Positions 12,896 through 23,094 of a stretch of 64,000 bases of DNA are shown piece by piece. The first letter of the stretch is position 1; each line of letters opens with the position of its first letter. Source of the stretch: Onchidella celtica (lineage: Eukaryota; Mollusca; Gastropoda; Systellommatophora; Onchidiidae); NCBI GenBank assembly GCA_963931925.1, contig OZ007570.1:31468688-31532687 (forward strand), in the 5' to 3' direction. Below the pieces are notes generated by a model, which worked only from the letters and a program-made list of their open reading frames with translations, did no database searches and was not told the DNA's origin. The translations under genes and the position numbers were made by a program.

Positions 12896-14417
12896 AAAGA
12901 ACGGTACAAATTAAAAACAAAACAGCACACTTTTCTTTGAATAAACCGGCGGACGCGAAAAGTTGATTGCATGGCCACCACATCATTTCTCTATCTGCAA
13001 ATGGGGAAAATTGCGCCCCTGGGTGCTGCTAGCTGGAGATGCTGATGTTGTAGGACGGGGAAAAACGGCAAAAAGCAACAACAACAAACCAGCTAACAGC
13101 CAAGGTCTTCGTTTCACTGTTTGTTCCTGTCCACAGGACCCTAAATAGCATTCCTCCACTCAGCAGTTTCTTCTGTTTTTCTTTATTTGATTCCGTTTTC
13201 TCATTATCGGTGTTTCTATTCTTGGGATTTCGCCTCTGATCCTCCCCCGATTTCTCTCCTCTTTCCTGACCCCGCCTCTCCCTCCCCCTCCTCTCTTTCG
13301 CTCACTCACTGACATCCTCTTATGAAGGAAGGACTGTAACAGTCAGTCTGCTTTGGTTTCGCCTTTGAAGCCTGGCTTGATCAAATTTAAACCGTGCCAA
13401 ATCACCCCCACCCCTGCCCCCAAACCATGCGCTGTTTTTATTTCAGTGCTCAGCTTGCCATACAATCACACGTCGTTTCCTTCCAGAACTGCCAGTGAAC
13501 GTGTCCAGTTGTGCGGTAGGATGAACCATCTAGGCCTTTCCTTCGGTAGGTTCTGTGCCTTCACACTTTCTTAGCCGTAATGCTTCTCTACTCTCTCCTT
13601 CTAATGTTAGGGGCCATCCGTAAAGTACGTATGCTCTGTGGGAGAGGATGAAGTAGGGGGAAATGCATGGGCAAAGGGGAGAGACCGGGGCGCGTCTTTG
13701 TGCTTTTTAATTATGGCAATAAATTACATGTATCAAAGGTTTCGTTCTACTTTGCTGGGGTGGGGGGAGGGGGGGGGGGTGGGGGGAGACAAAGTTCAGT
13801 TCTTAGGCTGTATAAAAGCACTACACGCGCGTGCAAACACACCCACATTCTGTTGTCAAATTAGATCCATTCCATCATTCCCTCCTTCTTCTCTCTTCCC
13901 CTCCCCCCCCCCCTTCCCAGTTTTTGAAATGACCTGAAAGTGTCCCCATTCTCAGTGAGCTGTCACACGTTTTCGCTGCTTTATTACATTTTCTTCCGCA
14001 CAAGCGTTATCAAATCTCTCTACATGTATTTCCTTCCCACCCCCTCTCTCTCTCCACATCTCTTCTTTCCTTCCTTGAGAGAGGTGACCTGCTTTGTACA
14101 ACCCCGACCAACTCTATCTCTGTTGTCCACTCCACCCCCCCCCCCCCCATCTATCTCTTTCGCCCCTTCATACTTCCTCAGCTCTCTCTTCACGACCTCT
14201 GAGAATCAATAAATCTTGTTCACACCTTTCTTCCTCTTCGCAGAGGAAAATGGATAAACAAGCTTTTCTAACACTCTTCCTCTTCACACTCACATCGGAT
14301 ATTTCGACATTCTCTCTCTCTCTCCCCCCCCCCCCCCTCTCCTTTCCTCCTCCCCAAAACACATTTGTCATACTTTTTTTTTTGTAATCTCTCTCTCTAC
14401 CTCTTTTAATTTACCTT
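12896..14417. other. CYB5R4 intron sequence, C/T-rich
   Basis: Poly-G and poly-C runs (13757-13790, 13903-13915, 14140-14150, 14325-14337) and CT tracts dominate. Frames are low-complexity Ser/Pro/Leu. Confidence 0.6.
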
Positions 14418-14905
14418 GATCACGATAGTTATTTTCTTCTCCCAGCCTGTACCTCCTCCAACCCCGACTCTCATCCTATTTATACCTCCCCTCCCCTATG
14501 ATCACGATAGTTATTTTCTTCTCCCAGCCTGTACCTCCTCCAACCCCGACTCTCATCCTATTTATACCCCCCCCCTCCCCTATGATCACGATAGTTATTT
14601 TCTTCTCCCAGCCTGTACCTCCTCCAACCCCGACTCTCATCCTATTTATACCTCCCCTCCCCTATGATCACGATAGTTATTTTCTTCTCCCAGCCTGTAC
14701 CTCCTCCAACCCCGACTCTCATCCTATTTATACCCCCCCCCTCCCCTATGATCACGATAGTTATTTTCTTCTCCCAGCCTGTACCTCCTCCAACCCCGAC
14801 TCTCATCCTATTTATACCCCCCCCCCCTCCCCTATGATCACGATCCTATTTTCGTCTCCCGGCCTGTACCCCCCCCCCCTCTCCCGTCTCTCATCCTATC
14901 TATCT
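14418..14905. repeat. Minisatellite, six copies of an 82-86 bp unit
   Basis: Units start at GATCACGATAG (14418, 14500, 14584, 14666, 14750, 14836), giving spacings 82, 84, 82, 84 and 86. Each contains TCTTCTCCCAGCCTGTACC and a C-run whose length sets the spacing. The last unit is diverged. Confidence 0.95.
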
Positions 14906-15523
14906 CTCCACTCTTCTGTTTCCCAAAGGAACCAAAAGCGTGCCCCTCACATTTATGCATTGATTGATGTACCACGGTTTCCTCTCTCTCTTGGTCCTCA
15001 GCGACTGGCCATCCCTCCCACGAGACAAACGACTACACGCGCCTTTACTTAGTTCACGGTTGTTACTCCTCATTTGTATTTCATGCGTCTCTTCCGCCCA
15101 TCTATCCATCCTAAATCCCAAATCCGCTTCCGGGCCGTTGAGACCACCCATTCTTGTATTTTCGTAGGTCCTTACGCCTGTATGTCCTTAGTCCTTTAGG
15201 CAAAGAATACAATTTCCTCTACAGCCCTTCAGCGCAATCTCTCCGGCTTTTAGTCCAAGGCTGTCTCTAGTCTGAAATTTCTCCCAAAGAGCCTATTATT
15301 TAATATTAAATCTCCTTGAGCAGAACCTTATTAGCCCTCGAACTCTTACTCAGCCACTGGTTATCCTCCTTTCCTGAGATTTTTTCCCTACATTATCTCC
15401 CCTGCCGTGTTCATTGTTTTCCTTTCCGCTACTTTCCCTCAATCAGCGACGGACAAACCAGTGGTTTTCACGCCACGATTTCGATCATCCCCAATGTTAA
15501 GGTAAGACAAGATAAGAATCACA

Positions 15524-15901
15524 TTGTTCATACAATGACTTGAAAATTAATTTTAAGGACTTTTTAAGGACTTACTAAGGACTCACAGTAAACAAATTAA
15601 GGACCTGTGTGCCTGTGACCAATACAAATGGTGTGCAGCACTCGTCGAAACGGAATGTTTCCGTATCCAGAGTTCAAACATAGTAAATTCACTCTGAAAA
15701 TTTCAGTTATTTCAAAGTACCAATTATCCAGAGTGCAACTGGAAGATTTGAATCTCAAATGTTTCAACTGAAACACAAATTTTAAGGACTTTTCAAGGAC
15801 TCTGGCATCATTTTCAGAATTTAAGGACTTTTTGAGTACTTACTTTTTCTGTTATGAAAATTTCGGACTTTAAAGACTTTTAAGGACCTGTGTGAACCCT
15901 G
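15524..15901 (+). mobile_element. MITE-like element, GGTTCA...TGAACC family, copy A
   Basis: The stretch is collinear with 27726-28090. Both contain repeated TTAAGGACTTTT motifs and end with GTGTGAACCC. The termini form an inverted repeat, GGGTTCAxACA. The left end of this copy is eroded. It is non-coding, and the superfamily is unresolved. Confidence 0.75.
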
Positions 15902-16589
15902 GAATCAATTGACTATTCCATGAGGGAAATTCTCTTTCACACAACATTTAAGAGCACGTACATAGTACACACATCTTACGCATCATTATAATAAACAAAA
16001 TGTCCTAATTCAGTAACAGGCATACATGGAGTGACAAGGTAAGGAATGTCCGTGAAAGACAGCATATATCTGGCCAAGTGTCTTGTTCAGGCGCACTGCG
16101 GACGGCAAAAACGATCCTTTGTATACTGTTACTTCTGGATTATCTAGAACTTTGCTGAAACAACTGTCATCTATGATGGACATGAATTTCTTTACACAAG
16201 CATTTGGGTACAGACGGTCAGACTTAAAGAGAAAAAAAAAATGCCGTGTCTGTCATGTAGCATGTTTTCTTCATGACTATGTTGCCCTATGAATTTTCGT
16301 CCTGGATACGCCCCCTTCATATTTCCACTCCAATCATCACTTGTCACTTTCTCATTCTTCTCTTGTCCTCCTTCCGCGTTCATCTGTCTCTCCCCCCCCC
16401 CCTTCCTTCTCGTCTCATTATTTTGATCTGCCGCCATTTCCATTGAAAAAATTCTTTTCAGGTCCATACAAAATAACGTTTGAGAATGTTACCAGTGTGA
16501 TAAATTTATACCGAACTATTTAATTCTCTTTGTTAAACTTGAAAACTCTGAAGACGAAACATAAACAAAGTACCCAAATAGACCGGTGA

Positions 16590-16655
16590 AAGGCGTAAAG
16601 TGGCCGTGATCGTGCCGGGGCACAATAAAACCTAAACTCAAACTCAAACTCGTTC
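16590..16655 (-). repeat. Dispersed repeat family R2, copy (related AAACTC tail)
   Basis: GTGAAAGGCGTAAAGTGGCC is followed by a G/C-rich GTGCCGGGGCACAAT palindrome and (AAACTC)3. Its reverse complement resembles 49868-49930. It lies just upstream of Helitron copy A. Confidence 0.55.
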
Positions 16656-16672
16656 CCTTTCTTGCATGTTTA

Positions 16673-17085
16673 TCTATTATATATATCAGTAACTTGCAAC
16701 CTTTGGCATGACTAATTGACCAAACTATACACTATTCAGGCCTTAAATTTGGCAGGAAGGTGACAATTGAGATAAGGAAGATGATGGCTATAATTAAAAG
16801 TTGTTTACTTCAAGCATGTATTTTTTAAAAAATAACAATGTTTATTGCTATGTAACATCTGTATTTTTGCATGTTTGTTTTGTAATATAATTATAGTATC
16901 GTGCATGTCATAAAAAGTAACTGTATCAAGCGTTCAGTTTGGTGCATAGTGTTCTGGTGCGCATGAGTTCCGAAGTAAGACTAGTTTATTACTTTTATTA
17001 TATATGAGAGAGAGAGAGAGAGAGGGGGGGGGGGAGTACATGATTGTTTATTATTCCGGGCAATGCCCGGTAGGTTATCCTCTAG
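16673..17085 (+). mobile_element. Non-autonomous Helitron, copy A
   Basis: This 413 bp element starts TCTATTATAT and ends CTAG, preceded by the hairpin CCGGGC-AAT-GCCCGG at 17056-17070. It is inserted between A and T. These are the structural marks of Helitrons: a TC start, a CTRR end, a subterminal hairpin and no target duplication. It carries an internal (GA)n(G)n microsatellite. A second copy at 31891-32300 is nearly collinear. It has no coding capacity. Confidence 0.85.
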
Positions 17086-17739
17086 TACGACATAATTATG
17101 TGCAGCAACTTATTCCTCCTCTTAAGACAAAATGTATATCGGGGCGTCGTTAAAAAAAAATATCAACTTTATTCGGCCGTACAGTGCAAAGGCGTAATGC
17201 CCTGCCCCAGCTGCTGGTGTTGGTGTTTACATCAAAGAAACGGGGATCGTTTGGACGGGCAGATCGCGAGCGTTTTTCTTTTCAAAGGCTTGCAAACAGA
17301 ATGTTATTTTCTTCAATCAACCAGAAATTAAAACTGGGCATTAAATAAAACGTGTGCCGTCTATCCATGTGTATAAACTTCATGGAAACACACGCGCAAA
17401 TGTTTAACGTGGAACTAGGTCATTCTGCTTTTTGCGATACAGCCACAATATGACCGCCAGACGGGATTAATGCTTCGTTCCAGTTTGGCCACAGGCTAAT
17501 AAAATACCCAGACTGCATGATCCCATTGTGTCACGTCACAAAACAGCGAAAGGTCATGAACCATCCGCCATTTTAGGTTTATGGTAGCGACCGACGCTTC
17601 GGCATAGCTACAATTTTGAATGGTACCATTTTGACGCGCCTACTGAACGCGGAAGTTTGGTTCCGCAACAAGAAATTAATACATGTACAACCAATCTTGA
17701 CAAATAAAAAGAAAATTCTACTGCAGATAGAACTAGAAT

Positions 17740-17796
17740 CGGAATTTCCCGAGCGGCGGCCATGTTGGTTATACGGTCGCCGCTCGGGAAATTCCG
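17740..17796. repeat. Perfect 19 bp inverted repeat
   Basis: CGGAATTTCCCGAGCGGCG at 17740-17758 is exactly inverted at 17778-17796, with a 19 nt spacer. It could be a short foldback core or the termini of a tiny element. No open frame uses it. Confidence 0.85.
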
Positions 17797-17844
17797 TAAA
17801 AAACGACACAGCCGGGAGCTCGTGTTTCCCGTCTGGTTAATTTA

Positions 17845-18235
17845 TTGCAAGGCGTTATTTACAAGGCATACCTTGAAACTAACTCTAGTGTTATTTTCAA
17901 GGCATACCTTAACAGCTTCTGATTGGTCAATGAAACATGCCTTGAAAATAACGCTGGCGTTAGTTCCACGGCATACCTTGAGTCCAATAAACAATACATA
18001 GCTACCCCGGCGGCTTTCCCTGATGTGTCAACCTGACTACTACCCAGACGAACATCGGCCTACGGGCTCGATGATACAAACTGACTAGACCCTCACGTCG
18101 TTACATATCAGTCTGACAATGCACAGTCTAAGGCTCCACGTTTAGAAATACTGAAACAGCTTCTGATTGGTCAATGAAACATGCCTTGAAAATAACGCTG
18201 GCGTTAGTTCCAAGGCATGCCTTGAAAATAACCAC
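17845..18235. repeat. Palindrome-rich repeat block (CAAGGCAT/ATGCCTTG)
   Basis: TTATTTTCAAGGCAT and ATGCCTTGAAAATAA alternate in opposite orientation several times. About 70 bp containing CTTCTGATTGGTCAATGAAA is directly duplicated (17908-17977 and 18159-18228). This looks like two decayed copies of one palindromic element. Confidence 0.7.
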
Positions 18236-18404
18236 TTCGTAATTTATTAGTCTGTGAGTTTGGCCAAACGATACGAACTATTTTAGTACAAAGTCGCCCG
18301 AATGACGGCGCATACGCTTTTTTCCGATACGGCCGCAATATAATAATGTAGGAAAAACTACACCCTATATTTTACACATTTCTCATTTCCTACCGTGCGG
18401 GTGG

Positions 18405-18543
18405 TTGGTGGACGCTTCTAGTAGGGTTTCTTTCTGTCCAATCATTCTGTTACATTCTGTCTCTCGTCTCTCTTCTTCCTGGCACAACATGGCCGCTATT
18501 GTGTCGACGTGTTTTCTCTAAACTCAAGCTCAAACTCATTTCC
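18405..18543 (-). repeat. Dispersed repeat family R1, copy (minus)
   Basis: Runs from GGTTGGTGGACGCTTCTAG through GGCACAACATGGCCGCTATT to a short AAACTCAAGCTCAAACTC tail, which indicates the 3' end of the family. Confidence 0.72.
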
Positions 18544-21084
18544 TAACGCATTTCTCCGGCTATGGCCTTGACAAGGGGCCGAATGGGTTTAATTCTATAC
18601 ATTTTATGGTTGTGTATTCGGGTTGGTTACTGGTTTTGTTCGTGGATATTCGGTTGAGTCAATGTACTTGGGCGAGGAATGGGCTATCTCAGCGATACAG
18701 ACTTTTCACCCCAAATTTGCTTTAAGTCTCACCATGGTTAGCTTTAATGCCTATCTTTTAATCCGTGGACTTGTCCAAATGAGCGTTTATGATTTACAAA
18801 CCTAACTTGGGAATTAATTTATATGGTTGCCCCATTTACCACCTCTCTCTCTCTCTCTTGCTCTCTCATGCCCCCCCCCCCCTTCCTCTTCCACTGAAAA
18901 AAGGGGGTGGGGGTGAGAAGGCAGTAGCCAGGGATATTTGCGACGCTATTTATTCTTTTATTTAGGAAGAAATTTGCCCACAGCGTCCAAGATTTGAAAA
19001 ACCACTTGTCGCGGAATCCCGACTCACGGGCGAGCCATCGATCCACAAATCCGCATCCAGCCTATGCTCCCGGCACTATTCGCCATTCGGGCGCCGTTCT
19101 CATCCCCCCCCCCTCCCGCCTGCCCGTCGATATCGCTGTTTATTCACCTTTCCACAGCTTCCGTCTGTTATTCAATCAACGCACCAATTAAGCGCCAGAT
19201 CGATTAACCGAAAGTGTGACACAGTGCCCGTAATTGTCCGGTTAGATGGGCACGGAGAACAACGCCAGACTGTTTTAATGAAATTAGGCCAAGCTGTGAA
19301 TTTTGACAGCGGTTCAGAGAATCGGATTTTTTTTTTTTTTAAATAAAGCGTTTGCTAATCCTTCCGCCTATATACATGTTTCGATTGCCTTATCATGAAA
19401 CCGTGTAAGCGCATCGAAAATATTGCGAATAACAACAAAACTTTCGTTTCCAAATGTTCTGTGAACTCACTGAAAGAATTACAGGTTTTCTACTAATTAA
19501 ATTGGACTATAGCAATTGAAATGTGTACAACTGAAATGTATCTAAAACAAGGTATGCGCGTCAAATAAAGCAGCCCCCCCCCCCCCCGCTAAAAACAAGT
19601 CTTTCGCACTTGTTCGCACTTACGATAGAGCCAGCGATACCTAACATTTCTCAATGAAGCACGCTTGGCAAATCATAAAGAAATATCTTTCCTTCACCCA
19701 ACATCCCTTTTTCCGCAAATATACTATGAACCACGTTTTCTGTGAATGTGCCCCTTTAAGGCATTCCGCAATTCATGATTCGCTATAAATCAAAGTAAAT
19801 ACAAGTTAAATGCAAGTTCCCAATTAGATGACAATAGAAAGGCCAACAAGATACGAATTGCCAATCGAAAAATCAAACTGAGTTCCGTATTGGGGCACAC
19901 AACACGGAATTAATTCGAAACGGAATGAAATAAAGAGAAGTTACATGTAAATTCACAAAGTCAAGATCTGAATCAAGCCTCGCCAGAAGATAAGTGTAAC
20001 GCAATACACGATTGACTGGTTTAGTCTGACTGCGGCGAGAAATGTACTCGACGAATAAACAGAGCTATGTAACATTTGCACAAAAATGAAGGTCACTTCG
20101 TAAATCATACTAAGTCACAGCCTAGTTTGAGTGAATTTAATAACAATAACGCTAATGGTGTATAATTTTGCGATGAGCTCCACGGGTCAATTTCCAACAG
20201 GATGGGAGTAACAAAAATCAATATGATGTTTATCTAGTTCAATTCAATCAATTTAAATGAAAAAATATGAATGTCTCACAACACCAACAATGGGCCAGGT
20301 ACTATGTAGGGACATAGCTATTGCAGTCTCATTATTAAGAAAATTAGTGGTGCAATGAGGCCGCTTCCATGGCTCAACGCTACAGAATGAAGAACGGTTT
20401 CAAAAATAATTATATCACTGTTTTAGGCGCCAAATAATCTAATCCAATCGCTTTTGTATCAAACTACGGCGTTCACTGAAGCTTCATGTAATCTTTTAAA
20501 AATGTCATTAAGATGGTAAACTACAATGCAAATTTCTTTGGCTCCCTTCGATAACCCCAGTGCTTGGGAGGGAGATTGTATTTGATAAGCCTTCTGTTTG
20601 AAAATAAAATGAATAGGGTGGGAGTAGGGTGGATAGAAAAGAGAGACTGGGGAAATAGAGGTAGGAAGAGGGAGAAAACAACAAAACAAGACTAAGAGAT
20701 TAAGGCTGAGTAGAAATAAATTTGTGTGCTTGGCCCTTGAAGTCGCGGGTTCTCTACAAGTGATGATCACACATTAATGAATGTATCCGTGACTACTACA
20801 GATATCATAGCTCTTAATTAATGGTTTCAAAAACGCAATGTTTCTTCCACTCAAGTAACCTCGGAACGGGGCCGATCAATATCCACGACTCCACATAATA
20901 ATATTATTGACCGTCTCTAAATCCGTATCACTCAGGAAGGGAAAACGGAAGGTGAGTGTCCGACTGGTCACTAATTAGCCGCGACGGTCTCAGGTTTTTC
21001 TCTCCGTACTTTCCTACCTACCTAAATAACAGGCAGTAGTAAATCTTACCCCCAAGAATTCCGAGACAACCACACAACCTGGAA
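18544..21084. other. CYB5R4 intron sequence
   Basis: Mostly unique AT-rich sequence with poly-C runs near 18870 and 19574. No exon or element recognised. Confidence 0.55.
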
Positions 21085-21420
21085 ACATGAGCTTTTCGCC
21101 TGAATTCCTAAACAAAATAATGCACTTTGCGATGGACAAATGAAATTGTGGGTATGTTAAAAAAAAAAAATGCGGTTTTCGCCTGAATTCCTTAACACAA
21201 AAATGCACTTTGTGACGGGCAAATGAAATTGTGGGTGTGTCATAAAAAACGGAAACAAATAAATATGCCGTTTTCGCCTGAATTCCTTGACACAATAATG
21301 CATTTTGCGACGGACAAATGAAATTGTGGGTATGTAAAGAAACATGCAGTTTTCGCCTGAATTCCTTTAACAAAAATACTGTAGTTGGCGAAAGACAAAT
21401 GAAATTCTGGATGTGAAAAT
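21085..21420. repeat. Tandem repeat, four copies of a ~80-95 bp unit
   Basis: TTTTCGCCTGAATTCCT recurs near 21093, 21176, 21270 and 21348. Each is followed by AATGCACTTTG and CAAATGAAATTGTGGG. It explains the minus-strand open frame at 21014-21457. Confidence 0.88.
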
Positions 21421-22127
21421 GTATTCGTATTTGTGACCGCCTATGACATTTTTTCAAAGTCGGGCCCTACCTCTTCCACGTCGGGTTTTGTAGTCTCAAA
21501 TTCCCAGCTTTTCCTGTCCGTCTTTTGTAAAAAAAAAAAAAAAAAACAACACAAAACAAAACAAAACAAACAAAAAAAAAAAAAACGGTGTTGTTTTTCT
21601 GTAATTTGGTTGCACTTTCCGGTGCAACGTTAAATTATCATGGTGTTCTAAACCAGTGCCCTTTATAAAACTATAGCGCGGTTGGCATGTTCTTATGCTT
21701 CGATGCTCATTTGTTTACCAATTAACCCTTACATTACAAAACACTGCCGCCCCTATGATAACATGTGCTAACAATGTGACCTACAATACTTTTCAGTCTG
21801 TACTGCCTGTTCTAAACGACGCAAATCAAAATGCCGAGGAAAGCATAAAATAAATATTTCCTTTTGTAACTGGGCGTAGACTGGTCTATTCTGCTTGTTA
21901 CGCTAATTGTAATTATTCTCCAGCGTCCACCATTTCGCGATAAGGATGTCATTTTGCTGTCGAGAGTGAAGACAAGAATAAGAAAAATCTGCTGACCAAA
22001 CCGAATCAATGGCCGAGTTGACCCTTTAATGCCAAGTGTTCCATATCCAAAACACAGCATGGAGTGATCAATGTACTTAAATTTGGAACACGTCCTAATT
22101 TATCAGTAAGTACCTTTAACTACCTGG

Positions 22128-22250
22128 TGGACTTCTGGTAGGGTTTTCTTTTGTCCTATCGTCCTGTTATATTCTATCTATCGCCTTGCTGCTTCCTAGC
22201 ACAATGTGACCGCTATCGTGTCCACCTGCTTTCTCAATCTCTAAACCCTC
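22128..22250 (-). repeat. Dispersed repeat family R1, copy (minus)
   Basis: Runs from GGTGGACTTCTGGTAGGG through TAGCACAATGTGACCGCTAT to CTAAACCCTCAAG. It is more diverged at the tail than the other copies. Confidence 0.68.
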
Positions 22251-22856
22251 AAGTAATGCCCTTTCCAGATAAAAATATTTAATGTATGTTATTAATTTTT
22301 GCATCCCACTGTCTATCTAAATCTCATTTTGTAAGCTACAGAACTTTTGATAGAGCAATGTATGTCTTAGCACTAGAAGCTTAAGATCATCCAAGCTGAA
22401 GGTGTTTCTATTTGATGGGGACATCAATGTTGATTCTCACAAATAAATTCTTTATTGGCCTCTTATAATTACGAGTTCTAGGTACAGTAATTCTCACCAA
22501 AAACGTTTCCAATGAACTATGGCCGTTGACGCCTGGACTATCCTTGTACAAATCACCGTTATGATGAAAAGGTACTACCTCTTAATTCTGTGGGCCATTA
22601 GTAGTTACTGTCCTAAGGGAACCACCACTGCGCCAGCCAGAATAATTATGGGAGAGAATTCTGGAATAATTATCATTTCAAGTCCGTATTCTCTCCCTCT
22701 AAGTCAAACTATACTGAAACTGGACCGTGTTTTTCGTTTAGTCTTGAGGTATCCTTTTCACACCATCACATAATATGAACACATTTGGTAACAAAAAAAA
22801 AAAGGAGGGGGTGGAAGAGGAGATGGGAGGGGGGGGGATAGAGAGAACGAGACAGA

Positions 22857-22877
22857 GAGAGAAAGAGAGAAAGAAAG

Positions 22878-22925
<48 letters not shown>
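22857..22925. repeat. (GA)n microsatellite near the 40-nt CYB5R4 exon
   Basis: A nearly pure GA tract on the plus strand, hence CU in the CYB5R4 pre-mRNA, starting about 130 nt downstream of the donor at 23054. Confidence 0.95.
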
Positions 22926-22928
<3 letters not shown>

Positions 22929-23054
22929 AGAGAGATTACATTCTAACGGCAGCAATTTGAACAGCAACATGGCAGCAGATGTGAACAAATAATAATACCC
23001 ACGAAAATAAAGCTTAAAGACAGATGAAATATACAAAACAGCAAGAATACTTAC

Positions 23055-23094
23055 GTAGGTTGTGGGATGGTGGGCTTGATATTGACAATGGATC
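23055..23094 (-). CDS. CYB5R4: CYB5R4 40-nt exon (linker before CS domain)
   Basis: This 40 nt exon has a minus-strand acceptor (ATTTTGCAG) and a GTAAGT donor. It encodes SIVNIKPTIPQP plus two bases (AC) that complete a Thr codon with the first base of the 1375-1526 exon, giving PQPTYDW. In vertebrate CYB5R4 the CS domain is likewise preceded by a short Pro-containing linker just before a Y-D-W motif. The match in phase on both sides is the main support. About 130 nt downstream in the transcript, the intron carries a long CU-repeat (GA on the plus strand, 22857-22925). Confidence 0.78.

Noticed and set aside
14094-15052. Pro/Ser-rich frames up to 184 codons
   Set aside because: Produced by the 82-86 bp minisatellite and C runs.
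21014-21457. 147-codon minus-strand frame with repeated EFRRK motifs
   Set aside because: Explained by four tandem copies of an 80-95 bp repeat; the repeats shift frame between copies.
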